Shown: in pieces, positions 1 to 8,898 of the stretch
Position numbering within the stretch: position 1 is the first letter of the stretch
How the letters are laid out: each line of letters opens with the position of its first letter
Source of the DNA: Lyngbya sp. PCC 8106
GTDB taxonomy: Bacteria > Cyanobacteriota > Cyanobacteriia > Cyanobacteriales > Microcoleaceae
DNA length: 64,000 nucleotides
Reading direction: 5' to 3'
Assembly: GCF_000169095.1 (NCBI RefSeq)
Contig: NZ_AAVU01000001.1
Location: 242,112 to 306,111, forward strand
Notes under the pieces: model-generated
Seen by the model: the letters and a program-made list of their open reading frames with translations, nothing else
Databases searched by the model: none
Told to the model about the DNA's origin: nothing
Program-made: the position numbers and the translations under genes

Positions 1-567
1 CTCCCTCTCCGTTCTATACAAGGGGTTTCAAGCTTCTATATCTAAAAGAAAACTGGGGTCTAGACTGCGGAGTAACACGATTCTCCTGCGCCTTCATGTG
101 TTTTGTTGCGGGAGGAATCTCATCCTGTGTTTGAGCCTCTCAAAGAATCCCTTTTTAAGAGTGTTAAGTTGATTCACTTCGATCAAAACTTAACTCTCAA
201 AACTGAACTCTGAACCCAGAACCAAATTTTTTCCTTTGCTGATCACGGGGTAAAGGTTGATTCGATTGTTCCCAGATTGTCCTGTTCATGCAGTTTCAGA
301 GTCCAGCTTACGGTAAAAAATTAAACGGTGCAGTTAGAGGGTAAAATCAATCAGATGAGAGTCCAGATATGACCATTGTGGGCGGAGACAATTTTTGAAC
401 TGAATGTAAACAGTCTGCAAAAATGATGTGCTACAGTGGTTAAATGCGTAAGAACTCCATCTAGAGAAGTAAATTGGTCTAATTTAGTTTAATATTAATG
501 AGAGTTCAATGGTTGTCATTTTAAATTTAATTAATAAACTCAAACAAACTCTAAAATTTAATTAAAA
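1..567. other. Intergenic region with inverted repeat and STRR-like heptamers
   Basis: I see no convincing gene here. Positions 159-170 and 187-198 form an imperfect inverted repeat (GAGTGTTAAGTT against AACTTAACTCTC) with a 16-base loop and no T-run, so it is not an obvious terminator. From about 187 to 225 the sequence drifts into CTGAAC-type heptamers resembling cyanobacterial short tandemly repeated repetitive sequences. The last 100 bases are AT-rich and should hold the promoter of the gene starting at 568. Confidence 0.4.
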
Positions 568-1713
568 ATGTCAGAGCAAATCGAGAAAATTCAACAGTTA
601 ATCAAGACAGCTACAAATCCCAAGCAAAAAGCGATGTATCAAGATTTGCTAGCGAAGTTGAAATCTGAGTTAAGTGAGAACGCAGAATCAACTGAAACTC
701 CACAAGAACAAACTCAACCTCCACTCATTCCTAAACCCAAACGAACTTCTTCGTCCTCTCCAGTTTCCCCACCCAAACCGTTACCTGTTAAACCTCCAAA
801 AATTAAAAAAGTTGAAACTGTTTCTCCGACGGAATCGGAAGAAAAATCAACGCCTGAAACAGTAAATGAAGACTTGAAATCTGAACCGGAATCCTCTGAT
901 CCTCAAGAAGTCAAAGATTCTGACTCTCAAACAGAGACTGAACAATCAGAATCCGGAGAGTCCCAACGTTATTTTCAAGGGATTGGTATTATCAGTGGAG
1001 TGGTCACATTAACCGAAGAACGTTCAACGATTACATTAGGAGAGAATGAGTATCGACTCTTTTATATTCCTAATAGACGCCGGAAGGCTTATGATGCTCT
1101 TAAAAAAGAAATTGAAACGACAGGGAATACCACTCAAAAGTTAATCGTCTATCCAAAAATACTGCATTTTCCTAGTCGAGATCAACCTCATCAAGTGGCT
1201 TTTCAATTAGTCGGATTTGTGGGTTCTCAAGCTTCATCAAGTCCACTGAATACAGAGTTAAATGATTTTGAATTCAAATTCTCAGGATTATGGCAATTTA
1301 TTCCGGTTTGTAGAACCCCTTGTATTACGGTGATGCGTAACTTTTCTCAAGATAGATTAGCTTGGATTAAAGAAGCAGAAGCCGCTAAAAAAGTTAAATT
1401 TATGAAAGCTTCTCATGTTCCGTTACTCTGGAGAGATTCACCTGTAAAGCCGTTTAGATTCAATCCGAGATTAGAAAAAGACCAGCAAGGTCAAACTTAT
1501 TTTGTTCAAGTCAAGGCTAAATTTCTTCCGGGACGGGATGTATTTGGATTTGTTGAACAGTTGAATGAACCAACTGAAGAAGCCCCTGGATTCTTGAAAG
1601 CTTCTAAAAAGTTAAAAGCAGAAGCCCTCAGAGAAACGAAGGAACGCAAACAACAAAAACAAGTTGAAGTTAAAGAAAATGTTGCTCATCAATCGGAGTC
1701 GTCAGACTCTTAA
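568..1713 (+). CDS. Conserved cyanobacterial hypothetical protein with disordered linker
   Basis: I do not recognise a named family. Residues 1-35 are a charged amphipathic helix. Residues 36-130 are low-complexity, first Pro/Lys-rich (PPKPLPVKPPKIKK) and then Glu/Ser-rich, so probably disordered. Residues about 132-345 look globular and carry a beta-rich stretch (YFQGIGIISGVV, then SLFYIPNRRRK-like basic segment, then a run ending FQLVGFVG), which suggests an OB-like or other small beta domain; that is inference. The tail is again charged and Lys/Glu-rich. No signal peptide or membrane segment is visible. It reads as a soluble, possibly nucleic-acid- or scaffold-binding protein. It stands alone: 121 bases separate it from the next gene. 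The start ATG at 568 follows an AT-rich leader without a strong Shine-Dalgarno, common in cyanobacteria. Confidence 0.75.
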   Translation: MSEQIEKIQQLIKTATNPKQKAMYQDLLAKLKSELSENAESTETPQEQTQPPLIPKPKRTSSSSPVSPPKPLPVKPPKIKKVETVSPTESEEKSTPETVNEDLKSEPESSDPQEVKDSDSQTETEQSESGESQRYFQGIGIISGVVTLTEERSTITLGENEYRLFYIPNRRRKAYDALKKEIETTGNTTQKLIVYPKILHFPSRDQPHQVAFQLVGFVGSQASSSPLNTELNDFEFKFSGLWQFIPVCRTPCITVMRNFSQDRLAWIKEAEAAKKVKFMKASHVPLLWRDSPVKPFRFNPRLEKDQQGQTYFVQVKAKFLPGRDVFGFVEQLNEPTEEAPGFLKASKKLKAEALRETKERKQQKQVEVKENVAHQSESSDS

Positions 1714-1834
1714 TTTCAACTCGAAAAAATACACTGCAAATCTGTAGAGATGTAATCTTTTCAGATGTTTTTGATTGACAACAATCTCAACAGAATAGAT
1801 TATCTTAATTGAGTTCCATCTAATCCTCTAAGTT

Positions 1835-2476
1835 ATGAATCGTGTCAACGAAAATTATAATTCTCAGTCTCTTGAGGATCAACTTAGTCAACTGTCAAAC
1901 CGAGTTAAACAACTGGAAAGTCAGCTTGAAAACGTATTAAAATTTTCAGCAAAAATAGAACAAATAGAAGAAGACTTGATGCTGGTTTCGGATGTTAACC
2001 GTTACAGTAAATTGCGAGATTATCTAGAAGAAAAACGTTGGTTTGATGCAGATATTGAGACGATTAATTTGATTATGGCGATCGCAGGTCATAACCGTTT
2101 AGAGGAATTAAGACCAGAAGAAATTCAAAAATTTCCGTGCAATTCTCTCCATGTCATTGATAACTTATGGGTGAAATACAGTCAAGGTCGGTTTGGGTTT
2201 AGTGTACAACTCAAAATCTATAAAAGTTGTGGGGGCGATCGCGAAGCCACTATCGAAGAAAATCAAAAATTAGTCGCACAATGGGGTGAACAGTTAGGAT
2301 GGCGAAAAAATGATCAATGGTTGCGGTGTGAAGATCTCGACTATAGCTTAAACGCGCCTTTGGGTTGTCATCCATCTCAATGGTGGAACTCTCCCTATGG
2401 TAACAAAATGATCAACTATTTTTTAGCTCGTTTAATGAGTTGTGAGTTTGTCAACAAGTCCAATAAAAGTCAATAA
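1835..2476 (+). CDS. GUN4 domain-containing protein
   Basis: A 213-residue protein with an N-terminal coiled coil (about residues 8-50, Leu/Gln/Glu heptads) followed by a GUN4 domain (about 55-200). The domain shows the family hallmarks: YSKLRDYLEEKRWFDAD, then an ADIET/NLIMAI helix, a LHVIDNLWVKYSQGRFGFSVQ block and a C-terminal WNSPYG. GUN4 proteins bind protoporphyrin IX and Mg-protoporphyrin and stimulate Mg-chelatase, but cyanobacteria carry several GUN4-domain paralogues, many fused to kinases or coiled coils, that are not the chelatase cofactor. This one, with its coiled coil, is more likely such a paralogue than Gun4 proper. A hairpin with a T-run lies just after the stop. The next gene downstream belongs to a mobile element. 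Confidence 0.9.
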   Translation: MNRVNENYNSQSLEDQLSQLSNRVKQLESQLENVLKFSAKIEQIEEDLMLVSDVNRYSKLRDYLEEKRWFDADIETINLIMAIAGHNRLEELRPEEIQKFPCNSLHVIDNLWVKYSQGRFGFSVQLKIYKSCGGDREATIEENQKLVAQWGEQLGWRKNDQWLRCEDLDYSLNAPLGCHPSQWWNSPYGNKMINYFLARLMSCEFVNKSNKSQ

Positions 2477-2480
2477 AAAA

Positions 2481-2513
2481 AGACGTTTTCAGGGAACGCC
2501 TCTAAAATTTTTT
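2481..2513 (+). terminator. Probable bidirectional terminator after GUN4 gene
   Basis: Five bases after the GUN4 stop, AGACGTT (2481-2487) pairs with AACGCCT (2495-2501), with one mismatch on the plus strand or a G-U wobble on the minus strand. It is followed by six T on the plus strand at about 2508-2513, and preceded by an A-run that gives a T-run on the minus strand. Confidence 0.6.
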
Positions 2514-2680
2514 GATTGTATGAATTGACACTCCCACGCCGTAAACGGGGGGGATTCTTGGTTCAGCGAGTCCATGTCAAATTTTGTTGAGTTACCAAAA
2601 AAAGCGGGTCAAAAGCCCCGTCGTTCACGACGGATTATGTTTGTGCTACGATGGGTTATCGTCAGCGACGACGACAAATT

Positions 2681-3832
2681 ATGCTCGTATATGAAATGAA
2701 GCTGCAAGGAACATATTGCCAGTACCGAAGCTTGGATGAAGCCATTCGGACAGGTCGATTTGTTCGCAACAGCGTTATCAGGGCATGGTTAGATGGTCAA
2801 GTTAAAAGCCGCAACGATGCCTACAAGCACTGCAAACTGTTGTCAGACAATCCAGAGTTTCCTTGGGCATCAAGGTTAAACTCAATGGCACGACAAGCAC
2901 ACGCAGAAAGAGCTTGGGCATCAATTGAAAGATTTTATCGGAATTGTAAGCAGAAAACACCAGGCAAGAAGGGGTTCCCAAAGTTTAAAAAGTATCAAGT
3001 TAGAGCGTCTGTTGAATACAAAACATCAGGATGGAAACTTTCGGAGGACAGACGTTATCTAACGTTCACAGACAAGTTTCAAACGGGTACATTTAAGCTT
3101 TGGGGAAGTCGGAACCTGCACTTTCATCAACTCGAACAAATCAAACGAGTGAGGGTAATTAGAAGACATGACGGGTATTATGCTCAATTTCTGATAGATT
3201 ATGAACGAGAGGAGAAAAAAGAACTCACAGGAAAACAAACAGGATTAGATGTAGGTTTAAACTATTTCTACACAGATTGTTCTGGTAATCAAATAGACAA
3301 TCCTCGGTTTTTGAGAAAGGATGAACGCAAGCTTAAAAAGCTGCAACGTCGATTATCAAGAACTCACTCGGGCAGTCAAAATCGCCAAAAAGCCAGAAAC
3401 AAACTAGGTAGAGCGCATCTCAAGGTTTCACGCAGACGCCAGAATCGGGTTTGTAAATTAGCCCAACACGTCATACAGTCTAACGACTTGGTAGCGATTG
3501 AAAACCTACGGATTCGCAACATGGTTAAAAATCATCATTTAGCCAAGTCAATTAGCGATGCAGCTTGGTACAGGTTTCGAGAATGGTTAGAATATATGGC
3601 GCGGGTTTATGGGGTTCCAGTTATTGCTGTCGAACCCGCATATACTTCCCAAAGCTGTTCAAATTGTGGTGAGAAAGTTGTAAAAACTCTCAGTACGAGA
3701 ACCCATGAATGCCCTCACTGTGGATATATCGCTGACCGGGATAAAAATGCCGCCAGAAATATATTGAAATCTGCATTAAAACAACTATCAAATAAAGAAA
3801 CGGATAAGAAATCGATTAACGGATTAATTTAA
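2681..3832 (+). CDS. tnpB: TnpB RNA-guided nuclease of IS605 family
   Basis: TnpB is an RNA-guided DNA endonuclease, ancestor of Cas12, that cuts next to a TAM and helps retain the element at its donor site. All three RuvC-like acidic positions appear intact: Asp in GLDVGLNYFYTD, Glu in DLVAIENLRI, and Asp in DRDKNAARNIL. The C-terminal zinc ribbon has two CxxC pairs (CSNCGEK and CPHCGY). The frame opens at 2651, but family members start at the MLVYEMKL segment, so I choose the ATG at 2681 (383 residues). The length is normal and no frameshift is seen, so the protein may be active. The 3' end and the downstream right end should encode its guide RNA. The element has no tnpA of its own; a different IS605 element in this window (25,800-27,660) does. 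Confidence 0.93.
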   Translation: MLVYEMKLQGTYCQYRSLDEAIRTGRFVRNSVIRAWLDGQVKSRNDAYKHCKLLSDNPEFPWASRLNSMARQAHAERAWASIERFYRNCKQKTPGKKGFPKFKKYQVRASVEYKTSGWKLSEDRRYLTFTDKFQTGTFKLWGSRNLHFHQLEQIKRVRVIRRHDGYYAQFLIDYEREEKKELTGKQTGLDVGLNYFYTDCSGNQIDNPRFLRKDERKLKKLQRRLSRTHSGSQNRQKARNKLGRAHLKVSRRRQNRVCKLAQHVIQSNDLVAIENLRIRNMVKNHHLAKSISDAAWYRFREWLEYMARVYGVPVIAVEPAYTSQSCSNCGEKVVKTLSTRTHECPHCGYIADRDKNAARNILKSALKQLSNKETDKKSINGLI

Positions 3833-4055
3833 CTGCGAGTATCAGAGATTTATGCTGTCCTACAGATAACTTAATCCGTTCTTCCGCTTAATATCTGTTT
3901 TTAAAATACCGTCGGGCAGACGGAAGTTAACGCCTCTAGAGAGAATGCCCTCTGCTCTGTTGGGGAAACTCAACCTAGTAAGTCAGCTCGTGGAAAGAGG
4001 AAGCCCAGACAGTGATGTTTGGAATCTCCGTTGTTTACGACGGAGAGGATGTCAA
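3760..4055 (+). ncRNA. Candidate omega RNA (reRNA) at tnpB right end
   Basis: For IS605-type TnpB systems the guide RNA is transcribed from the 3' part of tnpB through the right end, and the guide is the host sequence just beyond the right end. Here the 220 bases after the tnpB stop do not encode a protein in the same direction and end in a stable hairpin (4025-4046) plus GGATGTCAA. The predicted guide would begin near 4056 and read into the 3' end of topA. The 5' limit is unknown; 3760 is an estimate. No transcript evidence is available. Confidence 0.5.
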
Positions 4056-6733
4056 TCTTTTGGAGTTGATTTAGTTGTTTTCTTGCGAGAAGTCGAACGT
4101 TTGGTAGTTCCGCTACTTTTTTTAGTCGTTCCGGTGCTTTTGGTTGATTTTTTACGAGTCTTTGAACCGGAACTTGCTTTCGCGGCTAACCATTCCAACG
4201 CCTTTTCTAAAGTTACATCTTCCACCGTCACCTCTTTGGGGATAGACGCATTTGTTTTCCCATGTTTAACGTAAAGACCGTAGGGGCCATTATAAACGTT
4301 CACAGGTTCGCTATCTTCAGGATGAGCGCCTAACTCCCGTAACGGTGTCGCCGAGCGTCGTCCCCCGCGACCTGCTTTGGGTTGAGCCAGCATTTCCAAA
4401 GCCCGCTCTAACGTAATCGCTAACACATCATCGGGCGCCTTAATAGAACGATAGTCTTTCCCTTCCTTCCCTTGATCATGGACAACATAGGGGCCGAACC
4501 GTCCAATAGCCGCTTTGACTTTTGCCCCGGTTTCCGGATGAACCCCCAATAGTCTGGGTAAGGACAGCAACCCCACGGCCATATCCAAGGTAACGCTATC
4601 CTTTTCAACCCCTTTGGGTAAAGAGACTCGCTTGGGTTTTTTATTCTCCTCAGACTCCTCACCCAACTGCACATAGGGGCCATAAGGGCCGATCAACATC
4701 AAAATCGCTTCTCCCGTTTCCGGATGTAGCCCCAACTTCTCCGGGCCTTCTGTTTTTTGTAGAAGCAGTTCTTGCACCAACTCTGGGGTGAGATCAGCCG
4801 GAGTCAAGTCTTGAGGAATAGAAGCCGTAATCACCTCATCCCCATTTTCCGCCTCAATATACGGCCCAAACTTGCCGATACAGACCCGATAGAGAATACC
4901 GTCGGCTTCACCCCCGAGTTTTTCGAGTTCAATCGTCCGAGCAACTTTTGCCTCAATTTGGCTTTCCTGTTCCCGAACTTGTGTATCTAAACCCGCTTCT
5001 CCCGAGTAAAACTTCTGCAAATACGGTAGCCAACTGGCTTCTCCGGCGGCAATATCATCAAGGGTATTTTCCATGCGGGCGGTGAACCCAATATCCACCA
5101 AGTCTGGAAAATGTTTTTCGAGTAAATTTGTCACCGCAAACGCCGTAAAAGTCGGGGTGAGAGCATTTCCCTTTAACTGAACATAGCCGCGATCAATAAT
5201 TGTTCCAATCACACTGGCGTAGGTACTGGGTCGGCCAACGCCTTCACTTTCGAGGGTTTTCACCAAAGACGCTTCGGTAAACCGGGCTGGTGGTTGGGTT
5301 TCGTGGCTCACCGCTTCTAGTTCCTGACAGTTAGGATGATCGCCCTCTTTGAGCGGGGGAAGCAGCACTTCTTGGTTTTCTAAGGCTGCATCAGGATCAT
5401 CAGACCCCTCAACATAAGCCCTTAAAAAGCCGGGAAAATCAATCCGTTTTCCACTGGAACGAAAGCCCGCATTTTCGACTTTCAACTCAACTGCAATATT
5501 GGTTTGGCGAGAGTCTGCCATTTGACAAGCAACGGTTCGCTTCCAAATTAAATCATAGAGTTTGAGGTCATTGGCTCGGAGATCGGTTTCTTGGGGAGTA
5601 CGGAAACGGTTTCCGGCCGGACGGATGGCTTCGTGGGCTTCTTGAGCGCCTTTGCTTTTGGTCGTGTATTGGCGAGGTTTGGGGCTGAGGTAGTTTTTGC
5701 CATATTTTTCCTCAACGCAAGTCCGAGCCGCTTCTATCGCCTGTTCAGACAGGTGAACGGAGTCGGTTCGCATATAGGTGATAAAGCCCCGTTCATACAA
5801 CCCTTGAGCCACTTGCATCGTCTGACGCGCACTCAGTCGCAGTTTGCGGTTGGCTTCTTGTTGCAGGGTTGAGGTGGTAAAGGGGGGAGCGGGTTTACGA
5901 GTCGAGGGACGTTCTTCAATCTTACTGACTGTCCAGGGTTTACCCGTGAGTCGCTCTTTGAGGGCCATCGCTTGGGCTTCATCCAACAAAACTACGTTGC
6001 GACCTTGGGCAATTTTACCTGTAGTTTCGTCGAAGTCGCTCCCGGTGGCTACTTTCACGCCGTCTACTGTTGTGAGTTTGGTGTCAAAGTTGGTTTTATC
6101 TTTTTCTAGTAAGGCTTTTAAGTCCCAATAGTCCCCTTGACGGAACGCCCGACGTTCTCGTTCTCGACTGACGAGTAGCCGCACGGCGACAGACTGAACT
6201 CGTCCAGCAGACAGACCTCTGGCGATTTTTTTCCAGAGTAAGGGGGAGAGGGTGTAACCGTAGAGGCGATCTAAAATGCGCCGAGTTTCTTGGGCGTGAA
6301 CCAGTTGTTCGTCGAGATCGCGACAGTTATTGAGGGCGCTTTGAATGGCTTCTTGGGTGATTTCGTGGAAGACCATTCGTTTCGTTGGGATCTTGGGTTT
6401 GAGGATTTGCAGCAGATGCCAACTGATACTTTCTCCTTCGCGATCTTCGTCAGTCGCTAGAACCAATTCATCGGCGGCTTTGAGCGCATCTTTGAGTTCT
6501 TTGACTACTTTTTTCTTGTCCTTGGGAACCACGTAAATTGGCTCGAAGTTGGCTTCGACATTCACACCAAGCTGCGCCCACTTCTCTCCCTTGTACTTTT
6601 CGGGGATTTCCTCAGCTGAAGGGGGTAGGTCACGCACATGACCCATCGACGCTTCCACGCGATAGTCACGGGGAAGGAAGTTGCTGATAGTGCGAGCTTT
6701 CGTTGGAGATTCGACGATCACTAGGGTTGACAT
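4052..6733 (-). CDS. topA: DNA topoisomerase I (type IA)
   Basis: It relaxes negatively supercoiled DNA through a 5'-phosphotyrosine intermediate. The TOPRIM domain occupies about residues 1-140, with Glu8 in VIVESPTKA and the DEDREGE acidic cluster at 95-101. The active-site tyrosine is Tyr320 in GFITYMRTDS. After the catalytic core, the C-terminal region lacks Cys4 zinc fingers. Instead it has repeats of the type LG.HPETG...GPYGPYV (around 660-830), the usual cyanobacterial arrangement. The last 35 residues are a Lys/Ser/Thr-rich basic tail. At 893 residues it has the expected length. The TGA stop (complement of 4052-4054) lies within the inferred right end of the adjacent TnpB element, so the tail may have been slightly altered by the insertion. 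The ATG at 6733 directly precedes the conserved MSTLVIVESP start. Confidence 0.97.
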   Translation of the reverse strand: MSTLVIVESPTKARTISNFLPRDYRVEASMGHVRDLPPSAEEIPEKYKGEKWAQLGVNVEANFEPIYVVPKDKKKVVKELKDALKAADELVLATDEDREGESISWHLLQILKPKIPTKRMVFHEITQEAIQSALNNCRDLDEQLVHAQETRRILDRLYGYTLSPLLWKKIARGLSAGRVQSVAVRLLVSRERERRAFRQGDYWDLKALLEKDKTNFDTKLTTVDGVKVATGSDFDETTGKIAQGRNVVLLDEAQAMALKERLTGKPWTVSKIEERPSTRKPAPPFTTSTLQQEANRKLRLSARQTMQVAQGLYERGFITYMRTDSVHLSEQAIEAARTCVEEKYGKNYLSPKPRQYTTKSKGAQEAHEAIRPAGNRFRTPQETDLRANDLKLYDLIWKRTVACQMADSRQTNIAVELKVENAGFRSSGKRIDFPGFLRAYVEGSDDPDAALENQEVLLPPLKEGDHPNCQELEAVSHETQPPARFTEASLVKTLESEGVGRPSTYASVIGTIIDRGYVQLKGNALTPTFTAFAVTNLLEKHFPDLVDIGFTARMENTLDDIAAGEASWLPYLQKFYSGEAGLDTQVREQESQIEAKVARTIELEKLGGEADGILYRVCIGKFGPYIEAENGDEVITASIPQDLTPADLTPELVQELLLQKTEGPEKLGLHPETGEAILMLIGPYGPYVQLGEESEENKKPKRVSLPKGVEKDSVTLDMAVGLLSLPRLLGVHPETGAKVKAAIGRFGPYVVHDQGKEGKDYRSIKAPDDVLAITLERALEMLAQPKAGRGGRRSATPLRELGAHPEDSEPVNVYNGPYGLYVKHGKTNASIPKEVTVEDVTLEKALEWLAAKASSGSKTRKKSTKSTGTTKKSSGTTKRSTSRKKTTKSTPKD

Positions 6734-7112
6734 GGCGCCTTTTCGGAGATATTAGCAGCGAACGGGTATGGGTTTCGAGAAGATTGAGAGCAGGTTGGTA
6801 AGCCAGACTGTCTTCCGCTCGTTTGAAATCAGGCTTACTTTCAAAACTATCTTAATTTTGAGTTTATGCCAAAATTCATAAACGATCTTTAAGTTAAGCC
6901 TACTACTTTGAGTTGGGGGTATCGAGGCGACACTTCGGCTATTGTTAGCATATTTTATATTTTTTGTCAACTTATATTTGAACGGTTTTTGAATTTTGCC
7001 TGTATCTTGACATCTATAATGATTTGTACTTAGGTTTATGATATGCTTGACCCTGTAAATCTAAAGAAATAATTAAAATTTAGTCCATTGGTTTTCTGGA
7101 GGTGATGTCAAA
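6734..7112. other. Intergenic region upstream of topA
   Basis: A 379-base AT-rich spacer that must contain the topA promoter (minus strand) and the promoter of the small gene at 7113 (plus strand). A 72-codon minus-strand frame at 6752-6970 has no recognisable features and is not called. I see no RNA gene. Confidence 0.4.
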
Positions 7113-7226
7113 ATGATCTCAGACTTGTTGCGTATTCTTCTTCCCGCAGGTACTTATCTCGGGAGTGTTTACCTATTGCTGGTTTTTGTTGAAAAGTTTT
7201 CTCGAAAAACGATTGGGTTTGAATAA
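7113..7226 (+). CDS. 37-residue single-pass membrane peptide
   Basis: A short open frame, ATG at 7113 and TAA at 7224-7226, preceded eight bases upstream by GGAGGTGAT, a near-perfect Shine-Dalgarno, which is unusual in this genome and argues for translation. The peptide begins MISDLLRILLPAGTYLGSVY, has one hydrophobic helix (about residues 5-27), and ends with a basic, hydrophilic tail (EKFSRKTIGFE). Length and layout resemble the tiny single-helix subunits of thylakoid complexes (Pet, Psb, Psa, Ndh types), but I cannot match it to any of them. It may be a subunit of such a complex or an unrelated small protein. Confidence 0.5.
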   Translation: MISDLLRILLPAGTYLGSVYLLLVFVEKFSRKTIGFE

Positions 7227-7257
7227 ATAATGTTTGTTCAATTTGGAGTTGGTAGGG

Positions 7258-8076
7258 TTAATGGCTCGACTGACTCCATCCTACGCCTACTAAAAATACC
7301 ACAAGTTGTACTAAAACGATACTTGGCCCTGAAGGTAAATCCCAAATTCCAGAGAGTATCATTCCGACAATACCACTAACTGCCCCAATTACCGCAGCGA
7401 GTCCTAAAAACGGTATAAATTGATCACAAACCAGTCTAGCTGTAGCAGGGGGAATGATTAAAAAAGCATTGACTAATAAAATCCCTACAGCCCGAATTGA
7501 TAAGGCTAAAGTTAGAGATAATAAGATAATAAAACTATAACGATAAATCTGTACAGGAATACCTTTGAGTTGAGCTAAGTCGGGGCTGAAGGTGAGCAGG
7601 ATTTGTTCAGGTAAGGTGAGAACTAAACAAACAATAGTCACGACTAACAGCACAACTAATAAAATAATATCTATATTGCTAATCGCGAGAATATCGCCAA
7701 ACAAAATGGATAATAAGTTCCCTCGATAGCCTTCTAAAAAAGAAAATCCAAGCGTTCCCAAAGCTACAGAACCCGCCACAATAATCCCTAAGACTGTATC
7801 ACTCCCTAAATTGGTAGTGTCGATTAAATAAAGCACTCCTAAACCAAAAATTACCAGTAATAAGGTCAGGGATAATATAGACGGAAGTTGAATAAATGCT
7901 CCTATTACTACGGCTAAAAAAGCAGCATGACCTAAAGCATTTCCGTACATTGAAAGCTGTCTTAATACCACAAAGCTTCCTAAAATCCCCCCTAAAGTTC
8001 CCAGTAAAATTCCACCTAAAACCGCCCTTTGCATAAAGGGTAAGCTAAAGAGTTCTATCCATTCTAAGTTGTTCAT
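7258..8076 (-). CDS. znuB: Zinc ABC transporter permease ZnuB
   Basis: The membrane permease of a cluster 9 (Zn/Mn-type) ABC importer. The 272 residues contain about eight hydrophobic segments and the family pattern, including an N-terminal MQRAVLGGILLGTLGGILGS and a mid-protein GIPVQIYRYSF loop. The second half carries the VNAFLIIPPATARL segment characteristic of the family's coupling region. It is the last gene of znuA-znuC-znuB, 54 bases after znuC. Zinc rather than manganese specificity is inferred from the His-rich loop of the binding protein and the Zur-type operator upstream of the operon. Confidence 0.93.
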   Translation of the reverse strand: MNNLEWIELFSLPFMQRAVLGGILLGTLGGILGSFVVLRQLSMYGNALGHAAFLAVVIGAFIQLPSILSLTLLLVIFGLGVLYLIDTTNLGSDTVLGIIVAGSVALGTLGFSFLEGYRGNLLSILFGDILAISNIDIILLVVLLVVTIVCLVLTLPEQILLTFSPDLAQLKGIPVQIYRYSFIILLSLTLALSIRAVGILLVNAFLIIPPATARLVCDQFIPFLGLAAVIGAVSGIVGMILSGIWDLPSGPSIVLVQLVVFLVGVGWSQSSH

Positions 8077-8130
8077 TCTAACTCATTTTTTGTCAAGTTT
8101 GAGAGATTTTATAACATTCAATTGGACAGG

Positions 8131-8898
8131 TTAATGAGAGTGAAAATAGCGAATGATAGTAGAACCATAAACCTCTTGTACATTTTCATTTGATAACGTT
8201 TCTCGCGGGCTTCCTTGACACATAATTTTTCGGTTAAGACACAAAACGCGATCACAATACCGACTGACTAAATCCAAATCGTGAGAGATTTGTAAGGTAG
8301 CAAATCCTTGTTCCCGTTGCAATTTGTTTAACAACTCTGCAAATTCAATTTCTCCGGTTGCATCCACTTCTGCTAACGCTTCATCTAAGATAATTAAATC
8401 ACGAGGAACCGCCAAACAATAAGCCAATAAAACTCGTTTAAGTTCACCTCCGCTTAACGTTCCAATTCGTTGATGAGATTGATTTTCTAGGTTAACTTTA
8501 ACTAACACTTTTTGAACCGAAATTTTTCGTTCTCTTGATTTCCAAAACATAGATTTGGGTAACGCTAACGCCACTAATTCTTCTACAGTTAAAGGGAAAT
8601 AGCGATCAAATGAAAACTTCTGGGGTATATAACCAATTTTATCCCACCGTTTCCCTAATTTATTTAGAGATTTTCCTAATATATTAACCTGTCCCGATTC
8701 ATAGGGGATCAATCCTAAAATTGCTCGAATTAAGGTACTTTTTCCGGCTCCATTTGGCCCAACAATAGCAGTATTAGTTCCTGAAAATAGTTGAAAAGAA
8801 ACCTGATCAACTGCAACATATTTTCCTCGTCGAACTGTTAAATTTTCGACTTCTAAAACTGATTGACTTCCAAATTTTTTGCTACTCATTATTGACAA
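8131..8898 (-). CDS. znuC: Zinc ABC transporter ATP-binding protein ZnuC
   Basis: The ATPase that powers zinc uptake by the ZnuABC importer. The 255 residues show Walker A GPNGAGKST (about residues 47-55), signature LSGGELKR, Walker B DLIILDEALAEVD and the switch His in QISHD. There are two in-frame ATGs at the start (residues 1 and 4); either is possible. Its start overlaps the znuA stop by about 10 bases, so the two are translationally coupled, and znuB follows after 54 bases. Confidence 0.95.
   Translation of the reverse strand: MSIMSSKKFGSQSVLEVENLTVRRGKYVAVDQVSFQLFSGTNTAIVGPNGAGKSTLIRAILGLIPYESGQVNILGKSLNKLGKRWDKIGYIPQKFSFDRYFPLTVEELVALALPKSMFWKSRERKISVQKVLVKVNLENQSHQRIGTLSGGELKRVLLAYCLAVPRDLIILDEALAEVDATGEIEFAELLNKLQREQGFATLQISHDLDLVSRYCDRVLCLNRKIMCQGSPRETLSNENVQEVYGSTIIRYFHSH

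Larger units (their letters stand above)
2530..4055 (+). mobile_element. IS605/IS1341-type element carrying tnpB only
   Basis: The left boundary is inferred at a TTGAC pentamer (2525-2529), which matches the TTGA(C/T)-type target/TAM of this family. It is followed by a GC-rich imperfect hairpin around 2531-2552. The right boundary is inferred from a terminal hairpin TCTCCGT/ACGGAGA (4025-4031 and 4040-4046) followed by GGATGTCAA, a right-end motif typical of cyanobacterial IS605 elements. Only tnpB is present; no tnpA is seen, so movement would need a transposase in trans. There is no target duplication, as expected for a single-strand peel-and-paste element. The right end overlaps the last base and stop codon of topA on the opposite strand. 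Confidence 0.75.

Noticed and set aside
3945..4274. Plus-strand 109-codon frame across the IS right end and the topA tail
   Set aside because: It overlaps topA on the opposite strand and crosses the element border; composition is that of an antisense shadow.
6752..6970. Minus-strand 72-codon frame upstream of topA
   Set aside because: No recognisable features or ribosome-binding site. AT-rich promoter DNA easily yields such frames.
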